Source: Chloroflexota bacterium
Lineage (GTDB): Bacteria; Chloroflexota; Ktedonobacteria; Ktedonobacterales; Ktedonobacteraceae
Reading direction: 5' to 3'
Assembly (NCBI GenBank): GCA_005881495.1
Contig: VBHI01000213.1
Coordinates: 1-49,435, forward strand
DNA: 49,435 nt
The position numbers and the translations under genes are program-made. Positions 8,527 to 16,552 of the stretch are shown here, piece by piece. Below the pieces are notes generated by a model. It was not told where the DNA came from. It did no database searches and saw only the letters and a program-made list of their open reading frames with translations. Positions within the stretch are counted from its first letter, which is position 1. Each line of letters begins with the position of its first letter.

Positions 8527-8908
8527 AGTACAAAAGAATATCTGAAAGCAACGAACAGGAAAAGTATACGTTATTGCAAGGGTAACAGAGAATTGGAGCA
8601 GGTGGAAACCGATACCTACGCATCCGTAGAATGGGCCTGGGAGTCAGAGTACGAACATTTTGTAAATTGCTATGCTGCAACAATCAGTAGTCTCTTGCGG
8701 AATGTCCCCCGTTATCGAGGACAGGATATATCTGCTATGCAGTCATTCAATGTAGGGTGCCAATTTATCGTGTACCCATGGTTGATTGTATCCGGCAATG
8801 AGGGATTATCTGCCTTTTCCTGCTAAGGGTAAGCAAGATAATCTGAATCTGGGTGGTACCACGAAAGCTTTACGCCTCTCGTCCCTTCAATAGGAAGAGT
8901 GGCGTTTT
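8527..8908 (+). promoter_or_regulatory. Tryptophan-specific T-box leader
   Basis: The region has T-box hallmarks: the highly conserved T-box sequence TGGGTGGTACCACG at 8850-8863, followed by GAAAGCTTTACGCCTCTCGTCCC and a terminator hairpin with six T residues. In the upstream stem I region, a GAA-TGG-G context at 8629-8635 gives UGG, the Trp codon, as the likely specifier (8632-8634). An AGAGA and a GGTG lie upstream as in other stem I elements. Uncharged tRNA-Trp would pair with the specifier and the T-box bulge, stabilise the antiterminator and switch on trpS and the trp genes. The base after TGG in the bulge is T, which would pair with A or wobble with a G discriminator base. Confidence 0.93.
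8870..8907 (+). terminator. T-box terminator hairpin
   Basis: TACGCC-TCT pairs with AGA-GTGGCGT-type sequence across the CGTCCCTTCAATAGG loop region, followed by TTTTTT at 8905-8910. It is mutually exclusive with the antiterminator that contains the T-box sequence at 8850. Confidence 0.8.
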
Positions 8909-9118
8909 TTAGTGTTGTTTTACTGATACTTCCTTTTTGGCATCGCTGCTCTCTTGCTGACTTTAGTAGATGATTTCTTTCAGCTTGCCTGACCGTAGGC
9001 AGAAGCGCTACAAGAGACCGCAGTTAGCAAGTTGGATAAGATACCTAAGGCACAAGAGGGCGTTATTGCATTACGACGATGGATTTCAAATTCTATGTCG
9101 ATGGAGGAATGAGCAACC

Positions 9119-10231
9119 ATGCTAGTTGAAACCGATCATGAAGTCAGAACAGGGGAGGGGAGCGTATATCGAGCGGAACGTAGCGAAGCCGATATAGCGA
9201 CGCGGGAGGGGTATGAGGCAAACAAAAAAAGGACTGAGGCACCAGTGAAGAAGCGCGTTTTTTCAGGAGTGCAGCCAACTGGTAATCTTCATATAGGTAA
9301 CTACCTGGGTGCGATTCGCAATTGGGCGGCGGCACAGGCAGCATACGATAACATTTTCTGCATCGTTGACCTGCATGCTATTACTGTACCTATGGACCCA
9401 AAGGAGCTGCACTTGAGCATTCGACAACTGGCGGCTCTCTACCTGGCTTGTGGACTGGATACACGCTATTGTAAGCTGTTTGTCCAGTCACATGTTCGCC
9501 AACATGCTGAGATGAGTTGGATTATGAATTGCTTCACACCGATGGGTTGGTTGAGCCGTATGACCCAGTTCAAATCGAAGGGTGGCGAAGATGTGGATTC
9601 CGTTGGTACGGGTCTCTTTTGCTATCCGGTGTTGATGGCGTGCGATATTCTGCTTTATCAAACCGATCTGGTTCCGGTTGGCGATGATCAACGGCAACAT
9701 GTGGAGCTGACACGTGACCTGGCGCGACGTTTCAACAGTTTGTATGGCCAGAGGGTGTTTACTATTCCTGAGCCACAGATACGCGAGGTGGGAGCGCGTA
9801 TTATGTCTCTGGATGACCCTACGAACAAGATGAGCAAGAGCGATCCAAACGACAATTCTCGCATCAATGTGCTTGATGATGCGAACATTATCAAGAAGAA
9901 GATTGCACGTGCGACGACGGATTCGCTACGCCTGGTTACCTTTGATGCTGAACGCCCTGGTATAACGAACCTGCTGACTATCTACCAGTTGCTAACTGGT
10001 CAGACGGAGCAGGAAATCGAGGCTGAATTTGCGGGTAGAGGGTATGGGGATTTTAAGGCGGCTTTGACTGAGCGGTTGGTTGCGACCCTTGCGCCAATTC
10101 AGGAGCGTTATAGTGCGTTGATGAACGACCTGCCCACTCTGGAGGCTATACTGAAGCAGGGGGCAGACCAGGTTCGCCCAATGGCAGAAGCTACGATACA
10201 ACATGTCAAAGACGTAATAGGACTGGGATAG
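9119..10231 (+). CDS. trpS: Tryptophanyl-tRNA synthetase
   Basis: A class I aminoacyl-tRNA synthetase. The HIGH signature is H-I-G-N in G-V-Q-P-T-G-N-L-H-I-G-N-Y and the KMSKS loop is present as N-K-M-S-K-S-D-P-N. The body without extension is about 328 residues, the normal bacterial size. The ATG at 9119 has a GGAGG site 11 bp upstream and adds about 42 residues of polar, low-similarity sequence encoded partly by a palindromic repeat. A GTG at 9245 would start the canonical protein (V-K-K-R-V-F-S-G). It is the first gene behind the Trp T-box, so charging capacity rises together with tryptophan synthesis. Confidence 0.95.
   Translation: MLVETDHEVRTGEGSVYRAERSEADIATREGYEANKKRTEAPVKKRVFSGVQPTGNLHIGNYLGAIRNWAAAQAAYDNIFCIVDLHAITVPMDPKELHLSIRQLAALYLACGLDTRYCKLFVQSHVRQHAEMSWIMNCFTPMGWLSRMTQFKSKGGEDVDSVGTGLFCYPVLMACDILLYQTDLVPVGDDQRQHVELTRDLARRFNSLYGQRVFTIPEPQIREVGARIMSLDDPTNKMSKSDPNDNSRINVLDDANIIKKKIARATTDSLRLVTFDAERPGITNLLTIYQLLTGQTEQEIEAEFAGRGYGDFKAALTERLVATLAPIQERYSALMNDLPTLEAILKQGADQVRPMAEATIQHVKDVIGLG
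9163..9198 (+). repeat. Palindromic repeat in the 5' end of trpS
   Basis: TATATCG (9165-9171) and CGATATA (9190-9196) flank AGCGGAACGTAGCGAAGC, all embedded in GGGAGGGG-rich sequence. The AGCG-AAGCG motif resembles the GAGCGAAGCGAGG string in the trpE insertion. It encodes part of the N-terminal extension of TrpS if the ATG at 9119 is used. Confidence 0.5.
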
Positions 10232-10265
10232 TTGTCCAGCGGTCAACCGAGGCAAGGAGATGAGT

Positions 10266-11888
10266 ATGTATTATCCAAAGTTTGACGAGATCAGGCAATT
10301 ACGAGATGTAGAAATGAATCCCGCAGTCGAAAAAAGCGGAATGCCTCTTCTGCCACTCCACTGCGACATTCTGGCCGACCTCGAGACGCCTGTCTCGGCT
10401 TATTGCAAAGCTGCCCAAGGCCCATATAGTTTTTTATTGGAGAGTGTTTCAGGTGGTGAGCGTATCGGTCGCTACTCCTTTATTGGGATTGATCCCTACA
10501 TGGTCATCACACATCAAGGCGAAATGGCGACGGTCTATACAATCGCGGACACGGCGAGTCGCGATACATCGAGGTCTACTGTAGACCCCGATGTATCGAG
10601 GGGCGAGCGAAGCGAGGACATTCCCTGTCATGACCCGTTACGCATGATTGAGGCCGAACTTGCGCGATATCGACTGGTTACACCAGCGAGTGTTCCCCAG
10701 GATGAGTTGCCGCGTTTTCATGGAGGGGCTGTGGGCTATCTATCATATGAAGCAGCATCCCGCTTTGAACATCTCCCAGTTTCTGAGAAGAACGAACTTG
10801 GACTACCGCTGGCCGTCTTCTGCTTTACTGAAACTGTGTTGGTTTTCGATCACGTCAAACACCGTGCCAGGATAGTCACTCATCTGCATCTCGACGCGCC
10901 AGATATTGTTATCGAATACCAAAGAGGCAGAGCTATTCTTGAAGCAATCCAAAGTAGACTGCAACAGCCAGTTCGTTTACCTGAGGAGTCTTCTTCTATC
11001 TCCGATGCGACAGCATTGCAAGTTACCTCCAACCGCACGCAAGGCGAGTTTGAGGAAATGGTTCGCCGCTCAATAGCCTATATCAGAGCTGGAGACGTCT
11101 TCCAGGTCGTGCCATCACAGCGTCTCAGCCGCCATGTCAACGCAGCGCCATTTACTATTTACCGCGCTCTTCGTACTATCAATCCCTCCCCATATATGTT
11201 CTACCTGGATATGTGTGACTTTCATATCGTCGGAGCATCACCCGAATTGCTGGTACGCTTCGAGGATAACGAGGTAACCATTCGGCCTATAGCCGGCACG
11301 CGCCCGCGAGGTGTCGATAGGCAGAGCGATGAACACTTTGCCAAAGAACTGAAAAACGATCCCAAGGAACGAGCAGAGCATGTCATGCTAGTTGACCTTG
11401 CGCGTAACGATGTTGGGCGGGTGAGCACGCCTGGCAGTATCAACGTCACAGAGCTTATGGAGATCGAGCGCTACTCACATGTTATGCATTTAGTTTCCAA
11501 TGTCACTGGCCAACTACGCGAAGATGTAACTCCTTACGATGCGCTGCGAGCAGGTTTTCCAGCAGGAACGGTATCTGGTGCCCCTAAAATACGAGCGATG
11601 GAGATCATCAGCGAATTAGAGGGAGAACAGCGCGGTGTCTACGCTGGAGCAGTTGGGTACTTCAGTCACTCTGGGAACCAGGAGACAGCCATTGCCTTGC
11701 GCACGATGGTCATTAAAAATGGCCGTGCCTATATTCAAGCCGGCTGTGGCGTTGTGGCTGATTCCGATCCCACCGCTGAATACCAGGAGAGTTTGAACAA
11801 AGCCAGGGCACTCCTTCGCGCTCTTGACGAAGCGGAGAACATCGCCAATGAGCGCAGAGGGAAGGCTGACCGCAAGAGGGTAGGTTGA
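10266..11888 (+). CDS. trpE: Anthranilate synthase component I
   Basis: A chorismate-binding enzyme that makes anthranilate with TrpG. The N-terminal tryptophan-feedback motif L-L-E-S-V-S-G-G is present at about residues 57-64. C-terminal chorismate-site motifs are P-S-P-Y-M-F-Y-L-D, G-A-S-P-E-L-L-V-R, I-A-G-T-R-P-R-G, D-x-A-R-N-D-V-G-R and F-P-A-G-T-V-S-G-A-P-K-I-R-A-M. The ATG at 10260 touches the AAGGAG site (10254-10259), so the ATG at 10266, six bases after it, is the better start. Two oddities stand out. An insertion of about 25 residues near residue 100 is encoded by a hairpin repeat, and the last codons plus the TGA stop lie inside another repeat. Confidence 0.95.
   Translation: MYYPKFDEIRQLRDVEMNPAVEKSGMPLLPLHCDILADLETPVSAYCKAAQGPYSFLLESVSGGERIGRYSFIGIDPYMVITHQGEMATVYTIADTASRDTSRSTVDPDVSRGERSEDIPCHDPLRMIEAELARYRLVTPASVPQDELPRFHGGAVGYLSYEAASRFEHLPVSEKNELGLPLAVFCFTETVLVFDHVKHRARIVTHLHLDAPDIVIEYQRGRAILEAIQSRLQQPVRLPEESSSISDATALQVTSNRTQGEFEEMVRRSIAYIRAGDVFQVVPSQRLSRHVNAAPFTIYRALRTINPSPYMFYLDMCDFHIVGASPELLVRFEDNEVTIRPIAGTRPRGVDRQSDEHFAKELKNDPKERAEHVMLVDLARNDVGRVSTPGSINVTELMEIERYSHVMHLVSNVTGQLREDVTPYDALRAGFPAGTVSGAPKIRAMEIISELEGEQRGVYAGAVGYFSHSGNQETAIALRTMVIKNGRAYIQAGCGVVADSDPTAEYQESLNKARALLRALDEAENIANERRGKADRKRVG
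10562..10598 (+). repeat. Hairpin repeat translated inside trpE
   Basis: The arms 10562-10579 and 10581-10598 are inverted copies with one mismatch in 18, separated by a single base. They are followed by GAGGGGCGAGCGAAGCGAGG. The whole stretch keeps the trpE frame and encodes polar residues (D-T-S-R-S-T-V-D-P-D-V-S-R-G-E-R-S-E-D) between the beta strands of the N-terminal domain. I know of no such insertion in ordinary TrpE, so it is probably a mobile palindromic repeat. Confidence 0.7.
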
Positions 11889-11981
11889 CCGCAAGGGCCA
11901 ACCCTACTATACACGGTATGATGCTGCGCATCGCATGCGCGGTTTATGGGTGGGCAGATATAGGTTGACCCTTGCGGTCAA
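11885..11981 (+). repeat. MITE-like inverted-repeat element between trpE and trpG
   Basis: TTGACCGCAAGGGCCAACC at 11885-11903 and its inverted copy at 11963-11981 match in 18 of 19 positions, enclosing 59 bp with a second small palindrome (CGCATCGCATGCGCGG region). The left arm provides the TGA stop of trpE, and a partial extra copy (CTGACCGCAAGAGGG) lies just before it. The left arm continues as CCCTACTAT, as in the trpG copy. The element ends about 20 bp before the trpG start. Confidence 0.75.
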
Positions 11982-12000
11982 TCTGGAAGGGAAGACCATT

Positions 12001-12690
12001 ATGCTATTATTGATTGACAATTACGATAGCTTCACCTACAACCTGTACCAGTACCTGGCGGAACTTGGAGCAGATATCACCGTATACCGCAACAACCAGG
12101 TGACGCTAGAGCAGATCGAGGCAATGCAGCCTGATCACATCGTCATATCGCCAGGGCCATGCACTCCAAACGAAGCAGGTCTATCCTGCCAGATTATACA
12201 TTCTTTTGGTACGCACATTCCAACACTGGGTGTATGCCTCGGTCACCAGGCCATTGGACAGGTCTACGGTGGCAAGGTTGTGAGAGCGCCAGAACCAATG
12301 CATGGTAAAACTACCTTGATGTATCACCAGGGACAGGGAGTATTTAAAAACCTCCCTACGCCATTTGCAGCTAACCGTTATCACAGCCTCATTGTTGAGC
12401 GTTCCACTCTCCCGAATGAGCTGGAGATTACCGCCGAAACGGCTGAAGGACTGGTCATGGGTCTGCGGCACCGTACGTACCCTGTCGAGGGCGTACAGTT
12501 CCACCCCGAGTCAATCATGACCCCCACGGGAAAAGACCTCTTACGGAACTTCTTAGCATACTGGTCACTACAAGACCGGACGGCCACAGCCAAGACCGGG
12601 CGACCACAAGGGATCGCCCCTACTATGGACGATGAAAGGATGCAGGGATGCAATGTAGGAACCCGATTTATCGCGTCCCAGCCAGAATGA
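12001..12690 (+). CDS. trpG: Anthranilate synthase component II (glutamine amidotransferase)
   Basis: A class I glutamine amidotransferase supplying ammonia to TrpE. The motifs are D-N-Y-D-S-F-T-Y-N at the start, S-P-G-P-C-T-P (oxyanion region), G-V-C-L-G-H-Q with the nucleophile Cys, and Q-F-H-P-E-S with the catalytic His and Glu. The frame is open back to 11935, but that part is encoded by the intergenic repeat. The ATG at 12001 has GGAAGGGAAG upstream and begins exactly where TrpG proteins begin. After F-L-A-Y-W the protein carries a tail of about 40 residues encoded by repeat sequence and not expected in the family. trpD follows 13 bp after the stop. Confidence 0.94.
   Translation: MLLLIDNYDSFTYNLYQYLAELGADITVYRNNQVTLEQIEAMQPDHIVISPGPCTPNEAGLSCQIIHSFGTHIPTLGVCLGHQAIGQVYGGKVVRAPEPMHGKTTLMYHQGQGVFKNLPTPFAANRYHSLIVERSTLPNELEITAETAEGLVMGLRHRTYPVEGVQFHPESIMTPTGKDLLRNFLAYWSLQDRTATAKTGRPQGIAPTMDDERMQGCNVGTRFIASQPE
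12598..12632 (+). repeat. Palindromic repeat encoding the TrpG tail
   Basis: GGGCGA and TCGCCC flank CCACAAGGGA, forming a hairpin, and continue as CCTACTATGGACGA. The 33-base segment 12600-12632 differs by one base from 13911-13943 inside trpC, but the two copies are read in different frames. Beyond it, 12655-12680 contains another repeat-like CCCGATTTATCGCG string. Confidence 0.75.
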
Positions 12691-12703
12691 GAGGGAAACA
12701 CCA

Positions 12704-13750
12704 ATGATGATTCGTGAAGCAATCGCCCACGTCACCGCCGGAGCTACGCTCAGCGAAGACGAGGCCGCGACAGTCATGGAAGAGATTATGTCCGGCGTCG
12801 CTACGCCGGCGCAGATGGGAGCCTTCCTCACGGCTTTGCGGCTGCGTACTGGTGGCGAGACCGTTGAAGAGATCGCGGGATTGGCGCGCGTCATGCGCGA
12901 AAAAGCTGTGCAGGTTCACCTTAAGGAGATAGTTGCAGCACACGCTTTGGATACTTGTGGCACAGGCGGAGACGGCGCGGGCACATTCAATGTCTCGACG
13001 GCAGCGGGTATTCTCGTTGCCGCGGTCGGTGCATCTGTAGCCAAACACGGCAATCGCTCCGCCACCAGTCGTTGTGGAAGCGCCGATGTACTAGAAGCAC
13101 TTGGAGCACGCATTGACCTTGGACCGGAGCAGGTTGCCCATTGCGTAGAAGAGGTGGGATTCGGCTTTATGTTTGCTCCCGCTTATCATCCTGCTATGAA
13201 ATATGTTGGCCCAACACGCCGCGAAATCGGTATCCGTACTGTCTTCAACATCCTTGGACCATTGACTAATCCTGCCCATGCGCGCTACCAGGTACTTGGG
13301 GTGGCTGACGGAACGTTATTGCGCAAGATGGGCCAGGTATTGCTCCACCTTGGTTGTCAGCATGCCTTGATCATTCACGGGGAAGACGGCATTGATGAGT
13401 GTTCCCTGAGTGCACCAACCCGCATTTGTGAGGTGCATAATGGCCAGGAGCTACGCGAGTATACGATCACACCTGAAGAGGTAGGCCTGACCCGTGTTAC
13501 TGACAGACAAGCATTCCAGGGTGGTGACCCTGCCCATAACGCCGAGATGCTGCGTACCTTGCTGAGCACATTTACGGCGAATCCTGCCACTGATATGCTG
13601 TGCCTAAACGCGGGAGCGGCTTTGTTAGCAAATGAGCAGGTTACCTCGCTAAAAGAGGGCATTAAGCTGGCTCGTGCTACGCTCCAGGAAGGCAAAGCAA
13701 AACAGAAACTAGAGGATGTTATCGTGTGTTCTCGCGCTTTGAGCAGTTAA
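12704..13750 (+). CDS. trpD: Anthranilate phosphoribosyltransferase
   Basis: A 348-residue enzyme of the usual length that joins anthranilate to PRPP. Conserved motifs are D-T-C-G-T-G-G-D-G (PRPP pyrophosphate binding), N-V-S-T-A, K-H-G-N-R-S-A-T-S-R-C-G-S-A-D-V-L-E-A-L-G, and F-A-P-A-Y-H-P-A-M-K, followed by R-x-x-I-G-I-R-T-V-F-N-I-L-G-P-L-T-N-P. Acidic G-x-D-G-I-D-E is also present. The start follows an AGAGGGAAA site. Unlike its neighbours, it carries no repeat insertion. It is followed after 12 bp by the trpCF fusion. Confidence 0.97.
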   Translation: MMIREAIAHVTAGATLSEDEAATVMEEIMSGVATPAQMGAFLTALRLRTGGETVEEIAGLARVMREKAVQVHLKEIVAAHALDTCGTGGDGAGTFNVSTAAGILVAAVGASVAKHGNRSATSRCGSADVLEALGARIDLGPEQVAHCVEEVGFGFMFAPAYHPAMKYVGPTRREIGIRTVFNILGPLTNPAHARYQVLGVADGTLLRKMGQVLLHLGCQHALIIHGEDGIDECSLSAPTRICEVHNGQELREYTITPEEVGLTRVTDRQAFQGGDPAHNAEMLRTLLSTFTANPATDMLCLNAGAALLANEQVTSLKEGIKLARATLQEGKAKQKLEDVIVCSRALSS

Positions 13751-13762
13751 GGTGACCTTGAT

Positions 13763-15250
13763 ATGTATCTTGAACAAATTGTGTCCCAAACCCTTATGGA
13801 CTTGGAGCAACGCAAGCAAGAACTCCCACTGGCAGAAATGATGTTACGCGCGGTCGCTCAACCTCCACCGCGGGATCTGCTTGAGGCTTTGCGGCCATCC
13901 CATTCACCGAGCGACCACAAGGGATCGCCCCTACAATGGACGAAATCACAGATACGTTTGATCGCAGAGGTGAAACGAGCCTCTCCTTCTAAGGGTTTAC
14001 TCGCGCCACATCTCGATCCTGTGGAACTGGCAATGACCTACACAGCCAATGGGGCTGCAGCTATCTCTGTCTTAACAGAGCCCCACTTCTTTCTCGGCTC
14101 ATTGCAGTACCTGAGAGCAATTAAAGAGGCTGTGAACGTTCCGGTCTTGCGTAAAGATTTCATCGTAGACGAGTACCAGGTATACGAGGCCCGCGCCTGC
14201 GGCGCCGATGCTATTCTGCTTATCTGCGCTATTCTCAGCGACGAGCAACTCCAGTACCTGCTCAAAGTTGCTCATGATCAACGTATGCGTTGCCTGGTTG
14301 AGACCCATAATGCCCAGGAAGTACAACGAGCTGTGGCTGCTGGAGCAGCAATCATTGGGATTAACGCTCGTGACCTTGTAACTTTCGAGGTGAACCCCTA
14401 CCTCTTTCGAGAGCTACGCCACATTATCCCAACAGATCGAATAGTTGTTGCAGAAAGCGGTATTCGTTCTACCGCGGATACTCGACGGCTGGCACGTTAT
14501 GATATCCATGCCATGTTGGTTGGTGAGTCACTGGTAGTATCAAACGATGTACCAACTCAGATACGACTGTTATTACATGGAGCCAACAACGGCGTGCAGG
14601 TAAAAATATGTGGCCTTCGTACACACGAACATCTGAATACTGCAATAGAAGCTGAGGCAGACCTGCTCGGCCTCATGTTTTATGAACCAAGTCATCGCTA
14701 TATCCAGCCAGAACAGGCAAAGATGTTGCTGGAAAACACACGCTTCTCCTCGGGCGCTAAAAATTGGGCTCCCACTCCGGATCTCGTCGGCGTCTTTGTC
14801 AATAAAGAGTCCGACTTTATCAATGATGTGGCTGAACGAATCGGGCTACATTTTGTGCAATTGCACGGCAATGAGTTGCCTGAGTTCTGCCAGCTCATCA
14901 ATCGCCCTGTGATTAAAGCGCTGCAATTAGAAAAGGGCAGGGACAGAGAAATGGTTAGAACCTTTCGAGATGTAGCCTGGCGTATTTTACTCGATACACC
15001 CTCTGCCACATGGGGTGGATCAGGTCTCACACACAATTGGCATCTCGCTCGCAGGATAGCGCAAGAGACACCCATCTTTTTAGCTGGTGGTTTGACACCA
15101 GGAAATGTCGCTGAGGCCATTTCCCAGGTTCACCCCTGGGGGGTAGATGTCAGTAGCGGTGTAGAGACGAATAAACACAAAGATGTCGCAAAGATACGGA
15201 CATTCATTGAGAATGCGCGACAAAGCTCCGAGATGCAAGGAAATAATTGA
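13763..15250 (+). CDS. trpCF: Fused indole-3-glycerol-phosphate synthase / phosphoribosylanthranilate isomerase
   Basis: A 495-residue bifunctional protein. Residues about 1-270 are Trp[38 protein letters not shown] and V-A-E-S-G-I. Residues about 278-490 are TrpF: V-K-I-C-G-L-R with the catalytic Cys, [24 protein letters not shown] for the Asp, and [10 protein letters not shown]. TrpF isomerises phosphoribosylanthranilate and TrpC closes the indole ring, so the two are consecutive steps out of order in the polypeptide, as in E. coli TrpC. A repeat-encoded insertion ([10 protein letters not shown]) precedes the first TrpC core strand. The stop overlaps the trpB start. Confidence 0.95.
   Translation: MYLEQIVSQTLMDLEQRKQELPLAEMMLRAVAQPPPRDLLEALRPSHSPSDHKGSPLQWTKSQIRLIAEVKRASPSKGLLAPHLDPVELAMTYTANGAAAISVLTEPHFFLGSLQYLRAIKEAVNVPVLRKDFIVDEYQVYEARACGADAILLICAILSDEQLQYLLKVAHDQRMRCLVETHNAQEVQRAVAAGAAIIGINARDLVTFEVNPYLFRELRHIIPTDRIVVAESGIRSTADTRRLARYDIHAMLVGESLVVSNDVPTQIRLLLHGANNGVQVKICGLRTHEHLNTAIEAEADLLGLMFYEPSHRYIQPEQAKMLLENTRFSSGAKNWAPTPDLVGVFVNKESDFINDVAERIGLHFVQLHGNELPEFCQLINRPVIKALQLEKGRDREMVRTFRDVAWRILLDTPSATWGGSGLTHNWHLARRIAQETPIFLAGGLTPGNVAEAISQVHPWGVDVSSGVETNKHKDVAKIRTFIENARQSSEMQGNN
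13911..13943 (+). repeat. Palindromic repeat translated inside trpC
   Basis: GCGACCACAAGGGATCGC continues to CCCTACAATGGACGA, with 32 of 33 bases identical to the copy in trpG. It is in frame and lengthens the loop just before the [13 protein letters not shown] strand of the TrpC barrel. Confidence 0.78.
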
Positions 15251-16515
15251 AAGGCAATAGAGCATTGCAGACACAACAGAAACAATATGAAGGCACCATC
15301 TACCCGTATCAACACAATATTTACCCGGATGAGCGTGGCCGTTTTGGCCAGTTTGGCGGTAAGTTTGTTCCCGAGAGCTTGATGGGAGCGCTCACAGAGT
15401 TAGAAGCTGCTTATCAAGATGCCCGTAAAGACCCCGCCTTCCAGTCCGAGCTACAGACACAGCTTACTAGCTTTGTTGGACGCCCAACGACGCTGCATTA
15501 TGTACCCCACTTCTCTCAAATGGTAGCCCCTGGCGTCAAAGTCTATCTCAAGCGCGAAGACCTGGCACATACTGGGGCCCATAAAATCAATAATGCACTA
15601 GGTCAGGGTTTGTTAGCGAAACATATGGGCAAAAAACGCATCATCGCCGAAACTGGCGCGGGGCAACATGGTGTTGCCACCGCCACGGTCTGTGCCATGC
15701 TCGGCCTCGAGTGCATTGTGTATATGGGCGAGCTCGATATCCAACGTCAATCGCTCAATGTCTTCCGCATGAAGTTGTTGGGGGCGGAGGTTCGCACGGT
15801 GAGAAGTGGCAGCCGCACTTTGAAAGATGCTATCAACGAGGCCATCCGTGACTGGGTCACCAATGTCGAGACAACATTTTACTTGATCGGTTCAGCAGTT
15901 GGACCACATCCCTATCCACGCATCGTGCGCGACTTCCAATCGATCATCGGCACCGAGGCGAGAGAACAGATTCTGACTCAGGAGGGTCGCATGCCTGACA
16001 TGGTTATTGCCTGCGTAGGCGGCGGTAGCAACGCTATTGGACTATTTTATCCTTTCGCCGATGCAGCAGGGGTACAGCTTATTGGGGTAGAAGCCGGTGG
16101 CATCGCTCTGGAAACAGGTAAACATGCTGCGACATTAGTGGCAGGCAAGCCAGGTGTATTGCATGGAGCCTTGAGTTACCTATTGCAAGACGGTGATGGA
16201 CAGGTAGTAGATACCTACAGCATCTCAGCAGGACTTGACTACCCCGGTGTTGGACCTGAACATAGCTATTTGAAAGAGACAGGACGCGCATCGTATGTCT
16301 CCGCCAACGATGCAACCGCACTGCGAGGATTGCAGCTATTAAGTCAGAATGAAGGAATTATTCCTGCATTGGAACCAGCACATGCCCTGGGCTATCTACT
16401 TCAAATGGGGGAACAGGGTGAAATTCCTGAAAAGTCCCTGATCATCTTGAACCTGTCGGGTCGTGGCGACAAAGATATGCTTTCTGTAGCTCAGGCATTA
16501 AACGTGACGTTGTAA
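15247..16515 (+). CDS. trpB: Tryptophan synthase beta chain
   Basis: A PLP enzyme condensing indole and serine. The motifs are [16 protein letters not shown] near the N-terminus and [19 protein letters not shown] with the Schiff-base Lys. It also has [12 protein letters not shown] (catalytic Glu side), V-G-G-G-S-N-A-I-G (phosphate binding), and [10 protein letters not shown]. The frame has no early ATG. It starts at a TTG that overlaps the trpCF stop as TTGA, with AAGGAA eight bases upstream, which implies translational coupling. It is a TrpB1-type protein, consistent with trpA 37 bp downstream. Confidence 0.96.
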   Translation: MKGNRALQTQQKQYEGTIYPYQHNIYPDERGRFGQFGGKFVPESLMGALTELEAAYQDARKDPAFQSELQTQLTSFVGRPTTLHYVPHFSQMVAPGVKVYLKREDLAHTGAHKINNALGQGLLAKHMGKKRIIAETGAGQHGVATATVCAMLGLECIVYMGELDIQRQSLNVFRMKLLGAEVRTVRSGSRTLKDAINEAIRDWVTNVETTFYLIGSAVGPHPYPRIVRDFQSIIGTEAREQILTQEGRMPDMVIACVGGGSNAIGLFYPFADAAGVQLIGVEAGGIALETGKHAATLVAGKPGVLHGALSYLLQDGDGQVVDTYSISAGLDYPGVGPEHSYLKETGRASYVSANDATALRGLQLLSQNEGIIPALEPAHALGYLLQMGEQGEIPEKSLIILNLSGRGDKDMLSVAQALNVTL

Positions 16516-16552
16516 GAGAGCAAGGGAGCAAGGAAGGGAACACAATATATAT

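Noticed and set aside
11935..12000. Upstream extension of TrpG
   Set aside because: Encoded by the right half of the inverted-repeat element; the ATG at 12001 has the ribosome site and matches the family N-terminus.
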